Positions 34,908 to 46,045 of a DNA stretch of 64,000 nt are shown piece by piece. The stretch spans positions 37,550,964 to 37,614,963 of the forward strand of contig CM059556.1 in assembly GCA_030386875.1 (NCBI GenBank), written 5' to 3'. A program made the translations under genes and the position numbers. Below the pieces are notes generated by a model, which ran no database searches, had not been told where the DNA came from, and worked only from the letters and a program-made list of their open reading frames with translations. Positions within the stretch are counted from its first letter, which is position 1; each line of letters begins with the position of its first letter. This DNA comes from Morinoia aosen (lineage: Eukaryota > Arthropoda > Malacostraca > Amphipoda > Talitridae).

Positions 34908-35149
34908 CAGCGGTGCGCATGCTCCATGCAGCGCTCATTTCATGAACGACAACGCAAGATGCATACGTGCCACGAACGTGAAATCAGCGTGCGCAATTCG
35001 GGGGAAAAGTGTCGTTTGGTTTGAAATCAGCACACAATGCAAGGAAAAAAGCCGGGCTGTGATAAGGCCTGATGCATGCATATGAAGCAGTTGCGACATC
35101 AAGGCCATGGGAGACACTCCAGGGGTCGTCCTTCATCCAATTCTGCTGT
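34908..35149. other. Unique CpG-moderate segment
   Basis: It links two arrays; no gene was recognised. Confidence 0.5.
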
Positions 35150-35515
35150 ATGTGTCCGCGTGTCTACCGCATCATATTGGGACCCCTACCCCCTCAACTC
35201 TCATACAAGACGCGTTGGTGCCGTCATCGTGATGGTGTACGTGTCCGCTTGTCTGCTGCATCACATTGGGATCCTCACGCTTGTCTGCCGCAGCACACTG
35301 AAACCCCCCACGTTTGTTTGCCTCATCACATTCGGACCCCCACGTTTGTCTGCCGCATCACATTCGGACCCCCCCCCCCCCCCCCCCCGCAACTCTCATA
35401 CAAGACGCGTTGGTGCCGTCATCGTGATGGTGTGAGCGTCCGCTTGTCTGCCGCATCACATTGGGACCTCCAACGCAACTCTCATACAATACGCGTTGGT
35501 GCCGTCATCGTGATT
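35150..35515. repeat. Complex imperfect tandem with a 20-C run
   Basis: Three copies of a block beginning CAACTCTCATACAAGACGCG and continuing GTTGGTGCCGTCATCGTGAT (near 35195, 35391 and 35477). Between them is a shorter ~30-bp repeat around CTGCCGCATCACATTCGGAC. A run of 20 C lies at 35369-35388. Confidence 0.85.
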
Positions 35516-35624
35516 TTTTCTGCTTCGTATCACGCGTGCGATCTCAGGGCTGCTTTCGAGTTGCTGTCGCGAGTCCGAGTTTGGATTCTGTCATTAGTTT
35601 CTCGTGTAATGGATGTTGATGGGC

Positions 35625-36000
35625 GGTTATTTAGAATGGTGAATGAGTAAGTGTTACTGATGAGTGAGTTGTGGTTACTGATGGATGTAAGTTTGAATTT
35701 GATGAGTGGTTATTGGATTTTGATGAGCGGGTAGTGGATACTGATGAAATGTTTGGAGATGGGGTGAATGAGTAACTGTAACTGATGAGAGTGAGCTGTG
35801 GTTGCTGATGGATATAAGTTTGAATCTTGTGAATAGGCATTGGTTACTGATGAGAGAGTGGTGGGTACTGATGAGTAGATGTTTGAAACAGATGAATAGG
35901 GAATGGGTACAGATGAGCTAAAGGTAATTACTGAAAACTTTAAGTTTGAAACTGATGAATGAGTGAAGTGACTAACAAGCGGGTAATAATTGCTGATTAC
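35625..36000. repeat. Decayed TG-rich minisatellite
   Basis: TACTGATGAGTGAG and GGTTACTGATGGATGTAAG motifs recur. A larger period of about 125 bp is suggested by TAAGTTTGAAT blocks near 35689 and 35816. Strong strand bias: G and T on plus. Confidence 0.75.
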
Positions 36001-36598
36001 TGGATGCATGAAACTGGCTCTCTACAACCTTCAAACAGGTTACCGATACTAATGAGTGGTAATAACTCGCTCGTAAATAATTAATAAAAGTTAATGAACG
36101 ATCACAGATACGTTTGGTTTTACCACACTCCTATTATCACGATGGTTGTCCATTGAAGGAGTGCTCAATAATGAAAGGTATTTCAACATCACAAAAGCAA
36201 CACCCTAAATGAGAATGCGTTTTTGAAAAAAATTGTAATTACTTTCGTAAGGCCGCACCGCATGATGAAAAAAGAAGAAAAATATGGTTTTATTATCTTC
36301 TGATGTAAATTACCTGCATGTATGTAGAATATATTCATATGAAAGTATGTTTTAGTTCAAAGGATATTTTCTAAGATATTACTAAACGTTTCTTGCGCTT
36401 CAAGTGTACCCCAGAATGCCAATTTTTTCTACAAAATAGAGAAAAAACTTTCTAGCGAGAGAACTTTAGGATTGAATCCTGAATTCTGATGGTAATATCA
36501 AACGAAAAATACGAAGAAAAAGTTTGAAGGAATACAGAATAAATAGTTATGAATAGAAAAAAAATCATGAATAGGGACAACGGATTTAAGATCGAGTT
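36001..36598. other. Unique AT-rich stretch
   Basis: No gene or repeat was recognised. Confidence 0.5.
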
Positions 36599-36600
36599 TA

Positions 36601-36708
36601 CCTAGTCTAACTTTTTCGCCGGAGCATGCATGTTTTTCGTCGCATAAGCGATTTCATTACTTGGGCAGCGAAAAACCTGCATTCAGTCGGCGAAAAAGTT
36701 AGACTGGG
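36601..36708. mobile_element. mariner-like MITE, copy 2 (best preserved)
   Basis: Ends CCTAGTCTAACTTTTTCGCC and, on the opposite strand, CCCAGTCTAACTTTTTCGCC, a 20-bp terminal inverted repeat with one mismatch. It is flanked by TA on both sides (36599-36600 and 36709-36710). Length is 108 bp with no coding. The TA target duplication points to the Tc1/mariner superfamily. Confidence 0.88.
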
Positions 36709-36710
36709 TA

Positions 36711-37213
36711 AAAGCGTTTAGACGAGGCCAATTTCAGTCAGCATCGGCGTTTGGTCGTGCAGACTTCTAGAAAGAAGGAAGAAGCCGTTGATTTCCAAAA
36801 AAAATTATACATGAAATATATTAAAACATACTGGATTTTAAAAATTTCCTAGCATAAACGTCCACAATTGATAAAAAAAAATCACACAGAGTGTGTTATA
36901 GCCGTGTCCGGGGTAAATTATGTATCCCAGGATATCGCAGGATACCAACAATGCGTCACCAGGATTGAGCTTTCTTAGTTACTTATATCTATATGAATTG
37001 TCAAAATCAGGTTAACGCAACCAATGGAACCCATTTGTTCGTGCTTTTCTCTCGGTCATTTGTTTCAACAATTGCCATAGGCCTCACGATACTCATGTGT
37101 GAATATCAACTAAAGATATTAATGGTAAGATATTTTAAAAACCAATTTGTACATTTCATGATTCAAATTTGGGAATAAACTGTTTTTTATTTTATTTTTT
37201 AATTTTTTATTTG
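36711..37213. other. Unique AT-rich stretch
   Basis: No gene was recognised; it ends in a T-rich run next to the 14-bp array. Confidence 0.5.
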
Positions 37214-39598
37214 AGCTTTACTCCTGAGTAATGACACCTGAGGAGGTACACCTGAGGAGGTACACCTGAGGAGGTACACCTGAGGAGGTACACCTGAGGA
37301 GGTACACCTGAGGAGGTACTCCTGAGTAATGACACCTGAGGAGGTACACCTGAGGAGGTACACCTGAGGAGGTACACCTGAGGAGGTACACCTGAGGAGG
37401 TACACCTGAGGAGGTACACCTGAGGAGGTACTCCTGAGGAGGTACACCTGAGGAGGTACACCTGAGGAGGTACTCCTGAGTAATGACACCTGAGGAGGTA
37501 CACCTGAGGAGGTACACCTGAGGAGGTACACCTGAGGAGGTACACCTGAGGAGGTACACCTGAGGAGGTACACCTGAGGAGGTACTCCTGAGTAATGACA
37601 CCTGAGGAGGTACACCTGAGGAGGTACACCTGAGGAGGTACACCTGAGGAGGTACTCCTGAGTAATGACACCTGAGGAGGTACACCTGAGGAGGTACACC
37701 TGAGGAGGTACACCTGAGGAGGTACACCTGAGGAGGTACTCCTGAGGAGGTACACCTGAGGAGGTACACCTGAGGAGGTACTCCTGAGTAATGACACCTG
37801 AGGAGGTACACCTGAGGAGGTACACCTGAGGAGGTACACCTGAGGAGGTACACCTGAGGAGGTACACCTGAGGAGGTACACCTGAGGAGGTACACCTGAG
37901 GAGGTACTCCTGAGTAATGACACCTGAGGAGGTACACCTGAGGAGGTACACCTGAGGAGGTACACCTGAGGAGGTACTCCTGAGTAATGACACCTGAGGA
38001 GGTACACCTGAGGAGGTACTCCTGAGTAATGACACCTGAGGAGGTACACCTGAGGAGGTACACCTGAGGAGGCACACCTGAGGAGGTACTCCTGAGTAAT
38101 GACACCTGAGGAGGTACACTTGAGGAGGTACACCTGAGGAGGTACACCTGAGGAGGTACACCTGAGTAATGACACCTGAGGAGGTACTCCTGAGTAATGA
38201 CACCTGAGGAGGTACACCTGAGGAAGTACACCTGAGGAGGTACACCTGAGGAGGTACTCCTGAGTAATGACACCTGAGGAGGTACACCTGAGGAGGTACA
38301 CCTGAGGAGGTACACCTGAGGAGGTACACCTGAGTAATGACACCTGAGGAGGTACACCTGAGGAGGTACACCTGAGGAGGTACACCTGAGGAGGTACACC
38401 TGAGGAGGTACACCTGAGGAGGTACTCCTGAGTAATGACACCTGAGGAGGTACACCTGAGGAGGTACTCCTGAGTAATGACACCTGAGGAGGTACACCTG
38501 AGGAGGTACACCTGAGGAGGTACACCTGAGTAATGACACCTGAGGAGGTACACCTGAGGAGGTACACCTGAGGAGGTACACCTGAGGAGGTACTCCTGAG
38601 TAATGACACCTGAGGAGGTACACCTGAGGAGGTACTCCTGAGTAATGACACCTGAGGAGGTACACCTGAGGAGGTACACCTGAGGAGGTACACCTGAGGA
38701 GGTACACCTGAGGAGGTACACCTGAGGAGGTACACCTGAGGAGGTACTCCTGAGGAGGTACACCTGAGGAGGTACACCTGAGGAGGTACTCCTGAGTAAT
38801 GACACCTGAGGAGGTACACTTGAGGAGGTACACCTGAGGAGGTACACCTGAGGAGGTACACCTGAGGAGGTACACCTGAGGAGGTACACCTGAGGAGGTA
38901 CACCTGAGGAGGTACACCTGAGGAGGTACACCTGAGGAGGTACACCTGAGGAGGTACACCTGAGGAGGTACACCTGAGGAGGTACACCTGAGGAGGTACA
39001 CCTGAGGAGGTACACCTGAGGAGGTACACCTGAGGAGGTACACCTGAGGAGGTACACCTGAGGAGGTACACCTGAGGAGGTACACCTGAGGAGGTACACC
39101 TGAGGAGGTACACCTGAGGAGGTACTCCTGAGTAATGACACCTGAGGAGGTACACCTGAGGAGGTACACCTGAGGAGGTACACCTGAGGAGGTACTCCTG
39201 AGTAATGACACCTGAGGAGGTACACCTGAGGAGGTACACCTGAGGAGGTACACCTGAGGAGGTACTCCTGAGTAATGACACCTGAGGAGGTACACCTGAG
39301 GAGGTACACCTGAGGAGGTACACCTGAGGAGGTACTCCTGAGTAATGACACCTGAGGAGGTACACCTGAGGAGGTACACCTGAGGAGGTACACCTGAGGA
39401 GGTACTCCTGAGTAATGACACCTGAGGAGGTACACCTGAGGAGGTACACCTGAGGAGGTACTCCTGAGTAATGACACCTGAGGAGGTACACCTGAGGAGG
39501 TACACCTGAGGAGGTACACCTGAGGAGGTACACCTGAGGAGGTACACCTGAGGAGGTACACCTGAGGAGGTACACCTGAGGAGGTACACCTGAGGAGC
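37214..39598. repeat. 14-bp satellite, about 170 copies, two linked variants
   Basis: The main unit is CCTGAGGAGGTACA. Variants CCTGAGGAGGTACT and CCTGAGTAATGACA usually occur as an adjacent pair, so a longer composite (pair plus two to eight main units) is repeated along the array. There are almost no other substitutions. A 14-bp unit rotates through all three frames and lacks stops on the minus strand, giving three simultaneous ~790-codon frames (LLRCTSSGVPPQVY repeat). This shows the frames are not genes. Confidence 0.97.
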
Positions 39599-39665
39599 TG
39601 CTGTGAGAATACCACGAATGTTGGTTTATTATCTATAATGTCTTACGTAATGTGCAATCGATGAT

Positions 39666-39776
39666 ACACAGTCCAGCTTTTTAGTCGATTACATGCATGT
39701 TTTTTGCCGCCCTAGTAATTAAATCGCTCAGGCGGCGAAAAAAATGCAGGCTCCGGCGAAAAGGTTTGACTGGGTG
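39666..39776. mobile_element. mariner-like MITE, copy 3
   Basis: Inverted ends ACAGTCCAGCTTTTTAG and CGGCGAAAAGGTTTGACTG, with TGCATGTTTTTTGCCGC inside. It is more diverged than 36601-36708. No intact TA duplication is visible. Confidence 0.75.
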
Positions 39777-39848
39777 CGCATGGGTAGATCGAGGAGGAAG
39801 AATCAAGCAGGTGTCTTCCTTGTAAAATTCTGTCATGATGTGAGTTTC

Positions 39849-40077
39849 TTAACACTTTGACTGGGACTACTAAATATTAAGTTTAACACCAAACTCAAAT
39901 TTAAAGTCAATTTTAGTAAGCTATATTGAAAATATCAAACATGAACAGGATCGTGCCTTCATTTCGCTTTGATTAAGTATTTATGAAAATTGAATTTGCG
40001 ACTACTGGTCGGTCAGTAGCATGGTGAAAATTACCTCCGTGTACCACCGGTGGCGCACGTCGCAGTCAAAGTGTTAA
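39849..40077 (-). mobile_element. piggyBac-like MITE, copy 5
   Basis: TTAA at both ends (39849-39852 and 40074-40077). Left end CACTTTGACTGGGAC, right end GTCGCAGTCAAAGTG, subterminal TACCACCGGTGGCGCAC. It is close to the family consensus, about 221 bp between TTAAs. Confidence 0.92.
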
Positions 40078-40329
40078 ACATAGTTGATAGGTTCATTTTA
40101 CGACATCACACCTGATGCATGAAGAAGTCATGGCAGAGATAGTGGACTTAAAACTAAAATATTTGAACCTTTTGTTTTAAACATCATTAACTATCGTACA
40201 GAGCAACATCTATTTCAAAGCTAGCTCTAGAATATCTACAGAATTTTCAATCCGACATACCGCATATGCCGACATACAACTCGCCGGAGTTGTAGAAGGC
40301 CGGAAATGAAATTTACCTCTTGGAAAACA

Positions 40330-40625
40330 TAAATTTGTAGCTTGGATATTAATTTCTACGTGCTGTTTTTCTCATTGTGCCTCAGTAATGAGGGAAACAT
40401 TATAAATCATTATAAATTTGTAGCTCATACAATAATTTCTACATGCTATTTTTCTCATTATGCCTCAGTAATGAGGGAAACATTATAAATCATTATAAAT
40501 TTGTAGCTCATACAATAATTTCTACATGCTATTTCCCTCATGCATCAGTAATGAGGGAAACATTATAAATCACTGTAAATTTTTAGTTCATGCATAAATT
40601 CTTACATGCTGCTTTTCTCATTGTT
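40330..40625. repeat. 83-bp tandem, about 3.5 copies
   Basis: The block CATTATAAATCATTATAAAT begins copies at 40398 and 40481, and a diverged copy starts near 40560. All contain CAGTAATGAGGGAAA and AATTTCTACATGCTATTT. One copy has lost 4 bp. Confidence 0.88.
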
Positions 40626-40659
40626 CATACTTACGGCATTTCTCAGAATGCCCTCTACA

Positions 40660-41080
40660 TACTTTCGTCAGCCAGCGGTAATAATATCATACGTGTGTGA
40701 CATACGCAATGTGAACAGCAGTGTCGCTCAAGAGACATAACTATTGTAGCAATGGGAATTAGCGCTTCCAGGGAACAGATGCGAGGTCTCTTCTTTTCGT
40801 TGGAATAGAATATTTTTTTCGTGTTAAGGATCTTTTTTGGTTGGTTTGCTCCTATCCTGTTATTCAGCACCTCTGACTTTCTTCTTCAACTTCATGATGT
40901 TTCCTAGCCTTCCTTCTCAATTTACTATTTAAATGCGCACGGGATCCTGTGCTATGCATGCCTCGAGCATAGATTCCGTGTTCCCAGAACTCCATACCAC
41001 ATAGTGCCTTCACATTTCCCCTCTTTGGACATCTTTGTTGTGGTGAGGGAGGCTGAAACTATCTTATAGTCAATCAATCG
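40660..41080 (+). repeat. Interspersed repeat family W, copy 3
   Basis: Recognisable by TTAGCGCTTCCAGGG, TTCTCAATTTACTATTT, GCATAGATTCCGTGTTCCC and TTGTTGTGGTGAGGGAGGC, in family order. Confidence 0.75.
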
Positions 41081-41389
41081 ACACGAACTTGTACAAAGTC
41101 GATTACATGAGAAAGGTATGTATCATGAATGTGCTATTTAGTCATTAAGTCATCCGTACTTCTTAAGAGCACCTCTGCCTGCGTTAAACATGCTCGCCAT
41201 ATATAAGCTACATATAGTATATACACGGTATATATCAGCTAATGTATTCCCACGGACACCTGGTGCAACATCGATAATCCTCCCTCCACAATGGTTGTCC
41301 ACATAAAGCGCAGAAAACCTGGATATTTTCCTTCAATCTGATAAGAAGAGCAAGTTTCGTAAGGGCGTGTTAGCGCAGCCTTCGTGAAG
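41081..41389. other. Unique AT-rich stretch
   Basis: No gene was recognised. Confidence 0.5.
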
Positions 41390-42455
41390 TTGTTTTTATT
41401 TATTGCTGGAGCGGCTTTTGTTTTGGTCGTATAAGACAAGTTTCGTTTTACCTGTTTCTTGTTTTGGTTGCGCATGCCAAGTCTGTAATATTTGGTTCGG
41501 CTGTTTTGCCCGTTTCCGGTTTTGGCTGCGTTAGACAAGTTTTGTTGAGCTGCTCCTATTTTGGCTGTGAACGACAAGTTTTCATTTGACTGCGTCATGT
41601 TTCAGCGTTTGACTGCGTTAGACAAGTCCTTTTAGCTGTTTCTTGTTTTGCCTGTTTATGAAAAGTTGGTCGTCTCTCTTTCTTGTACTGGGTTTGTTAA
41701 ACAAGTTTTGTTTTAGTTGTTCCCTGTAGTGGATGTGTTAGACAAGCTATGTCTAGAGTGTTTACTGTTTTGGCTGAGTAAGAAAAGCTGTCTTAGCTGT
41801 TCCCTGTAATGGCTGTGCGAGACAATTGGCTGTTTCCTGTACTGGCTGTGCGAAACAATTGGCTGTTCCCTGTACTGGCTGTGCGATACAATTGGCTGTT
41901 CCCTGTACTGGCTGTGCGAGACAATTGGCTGTTCCCTGTACTGGGTTTGTAAGACAATTGGCTCTTCCCTGTACTGGCTTTGTAAGACAATTAACTGTTC
42001 CCTGTACTGGCTGTGCGAGACAATTGGCTGTTCCCTGTACTGGCTGTGCGAGACAATTGGCTGTTCCCTGTACTGGCTTTGTAAGACAATTGGCTGTTCC
42101 CTGTACTGGCTTTGTAAGACAATTGGCTGTTCCCTGTACTGGCTTTGTAAGACAATTGGCTGTTCCCTGTACTGGCTTTGTAAGACAATTGGCTGTTCCC
42201 TGCACTGGCTTTGTAAGACAATTGGCTGTTCCCTGAACTGGCTGTGCGAGACAATTGGCTGTTCCCTGTACTGGCTGTGCGAGACAATTGGCTGTTCCCT
42301 GTACTGGCTTTGTAAGACAATTGGCTGTTCCCTGTACTGGCTTTGTAAGACAATTGGCTGTTCCCTGTACTGGTTTTGTAAGACAATTGGCTGTTCCCTG
42401 TACTGGCTTTGTAAGACAATTGGCTGTTCCCTGTACTGGCTGTGCAAGACAAACT
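41390..42455. repeat. 33-bp minisatellite with a decayed left shoulder
   Basis: The unit begins GGCTGTTCCCTGTACTGGCT, followed by GTGCGAGACAATT or TTGTAAGACAATT. About 20 regular copies occupy 41809-42455. From 41390 to 41808 the same words (GACAAGTTTTG, TGTTTCTTGTTTTGG, GGCTG) recur in irregular, diverged copies. Several frames are open on both strands because 33 is a multiple of 3; none has gene context. Confidence 0.94.
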
Positions 42456-43062
42456 GCACAAGCTGGACTGTTCACAGTTTGGTCTGCGCAAGACCAGCTA
42501 CGTCCAGACTGTACACAGTTCTGCCTGTGCAAGACCAGCTACGTCCAGACTGTCCACAGTTTTGTCTGCGCAAGACCAGCTACGTCCAGACTGTTCACAG
42601 TTCTGCCAGTGCAAGACCAGCTACGTCCAGACTGTTCACAGTTCTGCCTGTGCGAGACCAGCTACGTCCAGACTGTTCACAGTTCTGCCTGTGCAAGACC
42701 AGCTACGTCCAGACTGTTCACAGTTTTGTCTGCGCAAGACCAGCTACGTCCAGACTGTTCACAGTTCTGCCTGTGCAAGACCAGCTACGTCCAGACTGTT
42801 CACAGTTCTGCCTGTGCAAGACCAGCTACGTCCAGACTGCTCACAGTTCTGCCTGTGCAAGACCAGCTACGTCCAGACTGCTCACAGTTCTGCCTGTGCA
42901 AGACCAGCTACGTCCAGACTGCTCACAGTTCTGCCTGTGCAAGACCAGCTACGTCCAGACTGCTCACAGTTCTGCCTGTGCAAGGCCAGCTACGTCCAGA
43001 CTGCTCACAGTTCTGCCTTTGCAAGACCAGCTACGTTCAGACTGTTCACAGTTCTGCCTGCG
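42456..43062. repeat. 41-bp minisatellite, about 15 copies
   Basis: The unit begins CTGTTCACAGTTCTGCCTGT and continues GCAAGACCAGCTACGTCCAGA. It directly abuts the 33-bp array and shares its CTG(T/C)...TGTGC(A/G)AGAC skeleton, so the two probably descend from one ancestral unit. Three plus frames are open at once. Confidence 0.93.
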
Positions 43063-43370
43063 CAGGACGAGGAAATTCAGCGCACTAAGCCGAGCAAGAA
43101 GTGTCGTAAGGGCGCGCGAGCGGCAGGACGCGTTTAGCAAGAGCGCCACGTCTTTCAGTCGCATAAGACATGGCACCGTGCGCCTAGCTCCCAAATTAGA
43201 ATAACTTGACTGATGTCTGCCTGATGCTCAGCCCTGATACGCTCGCTGCATCTGATGGCAAGTCCGCGTTGCGTCGACCGAATGCATCATTGCAACAGCC
43301 GTGTTGCATCACACATATCGCATCCCGCTGGTTACGGGCGTAACCTCAGGGATGCTGATATGTCCTGCGT
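43063..43370. other. CpG-rich unique segment
   Basis: 43070-43200 is GC- and CpG-rich (GGGCGCGCGAGCGGC). It lies between arrays; no gene or start signal could be supported. Confidence 0.5.
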
Positions 43371-43585
43371 ATACACTTGGTGTCCTTCAGATATGTACGT
43401 TTGGTGTCCTTCGTGTACATTCGGTCCCTTTCGTGTACATTAGGTATCCTTCTTATACATTCGGTCTCCTTCGTGTACATTCGGTATCCTTCGTGTAACA
43501 TTTGGTGTTCTTCAGATACGGTACATATGGTGTCCTTCAGGGCAAGGTACATACGTTGTCCTCCGTGTAGATATGGAGTCCTTGA
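43371..43585. repeat. 20-bp minisatellite, about 10 copies
   Basis: The unit is near GGTGTCCTTCGTGTACATTC, with TTCAGATA and GGTATCC variants. Edge copies are diverged. Confidence 0.88.
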
Positions 43586-43697
43586 GACAAGAGCAGGCTA
43601 TCTATAGAGCTCCCTCCCGCCCCGCGCCTGCTTGCGTCTACAGTTTGTGGCGCATCGGCGGTGGCGCAACTCTGGCCATACCTCGTAACCTCGGCTG

Positions 43698-43826
43698 CTG
43701 TGTGTGTGTGCTGTGTGCTGTGTGTGTGCTGTGTGCTGTGGGTGTGCTGTGTGCTGTGGGTGTGCTGTGTGCTGTGGGTGTGCTGTGTGCTGTGGGTGTG
43801 CTGTATGCTGTGGGTGTGCTGTGTGC
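43698..43826. repeat. 18-bp minisatellite, about 7 copies
   Basis: The unit is GTGCTGTGTGCTGTGGGT, passing into TGTGTGTG at the left. It looks like a dinucleotide-rich seed that expanded. Confidence 0.9.
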
Positions 43827-43924
43827 AGGAACTAATGTTTGTCGGATGCCGTGTAAAGTTGTAAAGATGTTGTATACGGCAGATGTTCTGGGCATCCGAT
43901 GTGTAGTATAAGCCTGATGTCCTA

Positions 43925-44962
43925 TTTATATGTCTGGCATACGCTGGGTTTACTATGTCTGGCATACGCTGGGTGCACTATGTCTAGCATACGCTGGGTG
44001 CACTATGTCTGGCATACGCTGGGTGTACTATGTCTGGCATACGCTGGGTGTACTATGTCTGGCATACGCTGGGTTTACTATGCCTGGCATACGCTGGGTG
44101 TACTATGTCTGGCATACGCTGGGTGTACTATGTCTGGCATACGCTGGGTGTACTATGTCTGGCATGCGCTGGGTGTACTATGTCTGGCATACGCGGGGTG
44201 TACTATGTCTGGCATACGCTGGGTGTACTATGTCTGGCATACGCTGGGTGTACTATGTCTGGCAAACGCTGGGTGTACTATGTCTGTCATACGCTGGGTG
44301 TACTATGTCTGGCATACGCTGGGTGTACTATGTCTGGCATACGCTGGGTGTACTATGTCTGGCATACGCTGGGTGTACTATGTCTGGCATACGCTGGGTG
44401 TACTATGTCTGGCATACGCTGGGTGTACTATGTCTGGCATACGCTGGGTCTACTATGTCTGGCATACGCTGGGTCTACTATGTCTGACATACGCTGGGTT
44501 TACTATGTCTGGCATACGCTGGGTCTACTATGTCTGGCATACGCTGGGTGTACTATGTCTGGCATACGCTGGGTGTACTATGTCTGGCATACGCTGGGTG
44601 TACTAAGTGTGGCATACGCTGGGTGTACTATGTCTGGCATACGCTGGGTGTACTTTGTCTGGCATACGCTGGGTGTACTATGTCTGGCATACGCTGGGTG
44701 TACTATGTCTGGCATACGCTGGGTGTACTATGTCTGGCATACGCTGGGTGTTCTGTTCCCAAGTGTATGCCAGACAAACATGTCTTGCATACGCTGGGTG
44801 TACTATGTCTGGCATACGCTGGGTGTACTATGTCTGGCATACGCTGGGTGTACTGTTCCCAAGTGTTTGCCAGACAAACATGTCTGGCATACGCTGGGTG
44901 TACTATGTCTGGCATACGCTGGGTGTACTATGTCTGGCATACGCTGGGTGTACTAAGTGTGG
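43925..44962. repeat. 25-bp satellite, about 41 copies, with inverted inserts
   Basis: The unit begins TGTCTGGCATACGCTGGGTG and ends TACTA. Two ~30-bp insertions, at 44751-44780 and 44851-44880, exactly 100 bp (four units) apart, carry a reversed piece of the unit (GTATGCCAGACA). With the following unit this makes a hairpin of 12-bp arms and an AACA loop. The plus frames are long because the unit has no stop in these frames, not because of coding. Confidence 0.95.
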
Positions 44963-45384
44963 CAAATGCTACGTAAATAGAATGTACTCTGCACCACGAA
45001 GGATGTACTCACCTCAGTACACTAGCAAATAAGGTACACCATCTACCATACTTTTGGATTCACTGCTTCTCTGTATGCTCTATGTTCTGTACGTACGTAC
45101 GCAGGGGGCTAATCGCCCAAATTATGTGTAAAAAACTTATATATGAAGATTTTAGCTTCAAGAATCAGCACGTAAAAACCACAAAAAACTGCTCCTTGGC
45201 TACAAAAAGCCGTAAAAGCCTAACAAAAATTTTTAACTGCAAGTTCTTTGAAAGTTGCTTGGAAATCTGGTCCTATCGGTGAGTTGGCTTGAGGAACAGC
45301 GCACGTTCACAGAGTTGTATGGACACCAAAAGCTATGCATCTTGAGCGAGATTTGCAAGTGGTAATAAATGACCACTAACAATA
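44963..45384. other. Unique stretch
   Basis: No gene was recognised. TGTACTC motifs near 44985-45030 may be the decayed edge of the 25-bp array. Confidence 0.5.
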
Positions 45385-45520
45385 ATATCGAGTATTGCAA
45401 TAATTGTCGAGTGTTGCAATAAGTGTCGAGTATATCAATGATTATCTAACATTGTAATAATTACCGAGTATTGTCATAATTATTGACTAGTGTAAAAACA
45501 ATCGAGTATCACAGTAGGTA
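45385..45520. repeat. Decayed ~22-bp repeat
   Basis: GTCGAGTATTGCAATAATT recurs about six times in diverged form. Confidence 0.65.
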
Positions 45521-46045
45521 TTGCCAACGCGACGTGCATTCAATTGACATCATCAGAGTATCTTAATTGATCGCTCTGTTATCACAATCGTGTTTCAGAA
45601 ATGTTTTTCTCGTCCTAATCCTTGGAGAGGTGGTGAGTGAAGTGCAAGCTTATCGAGTAGAAGAGTTCCCCCTTGAAACCATGTTCACCCGCAGGTGGCA
45701 AGCCATGTTATTTAGCCATTTAGTTTCAACGTTATATGCTTTTAAATTTGATTATTTCAACAAGGAATGTAACGTCGGAGTTCTACAGAATAAATTACGT
45801 CATGGAAAGTGTAAATTTGTGTCTCTATGAAGTCATGCGATGTTGCAAAGATCTGGCCAACCTCATTTCCGGCGCTGGTGGTATTTGCTGTAATGTTACC
45901 CAGTCATGAAGTTTCCAGGCTAAATTTATTTTTTTAACTCAATTTCAACAAGGAATAGAACTCTGCAATTCTGAAGACTGCATTACGTCATGGAAAGAGT
46001 AAATATTTGACTACATGAACTCATGCGATATTGTAAAAACTTTGC
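45521..46045. repeat. Direct duplication of about 100 bp
   Basis: TTTCAACAAGGAAT, ATTACGTCATGGAAAG and TCATGCGAT(A/G)TTG occur in order at about 45755-45860 and again at 45945-46045. An 87-codon frame at 45567-45830, with a hydrophobic start, overlaps the first copy; no domain was recognised and I do not support it. Confidence 0.7.

Noticed and set aside
34402..35085. 227-codon K/T/Q/N-rich frame
   Set aside because: It starts inside the last unit of a 19-bp array, runs through a 12-bp array and ends in unique DNA, so it is a chance read-through.
37199..39615. Three ~790-codon minus-strand frames (LLRCTSSGVPPQVY)
   Set aside because: The 14-bp unit rotates through all frames, so all are open at once; this is a compositional artefact.
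45567..45830. Small secreted-protein-like frame of 87 codons
   Set aside because: It overlaps a two-copy direct repeat, the second copy is not open, and no promoter or splice support is seen.
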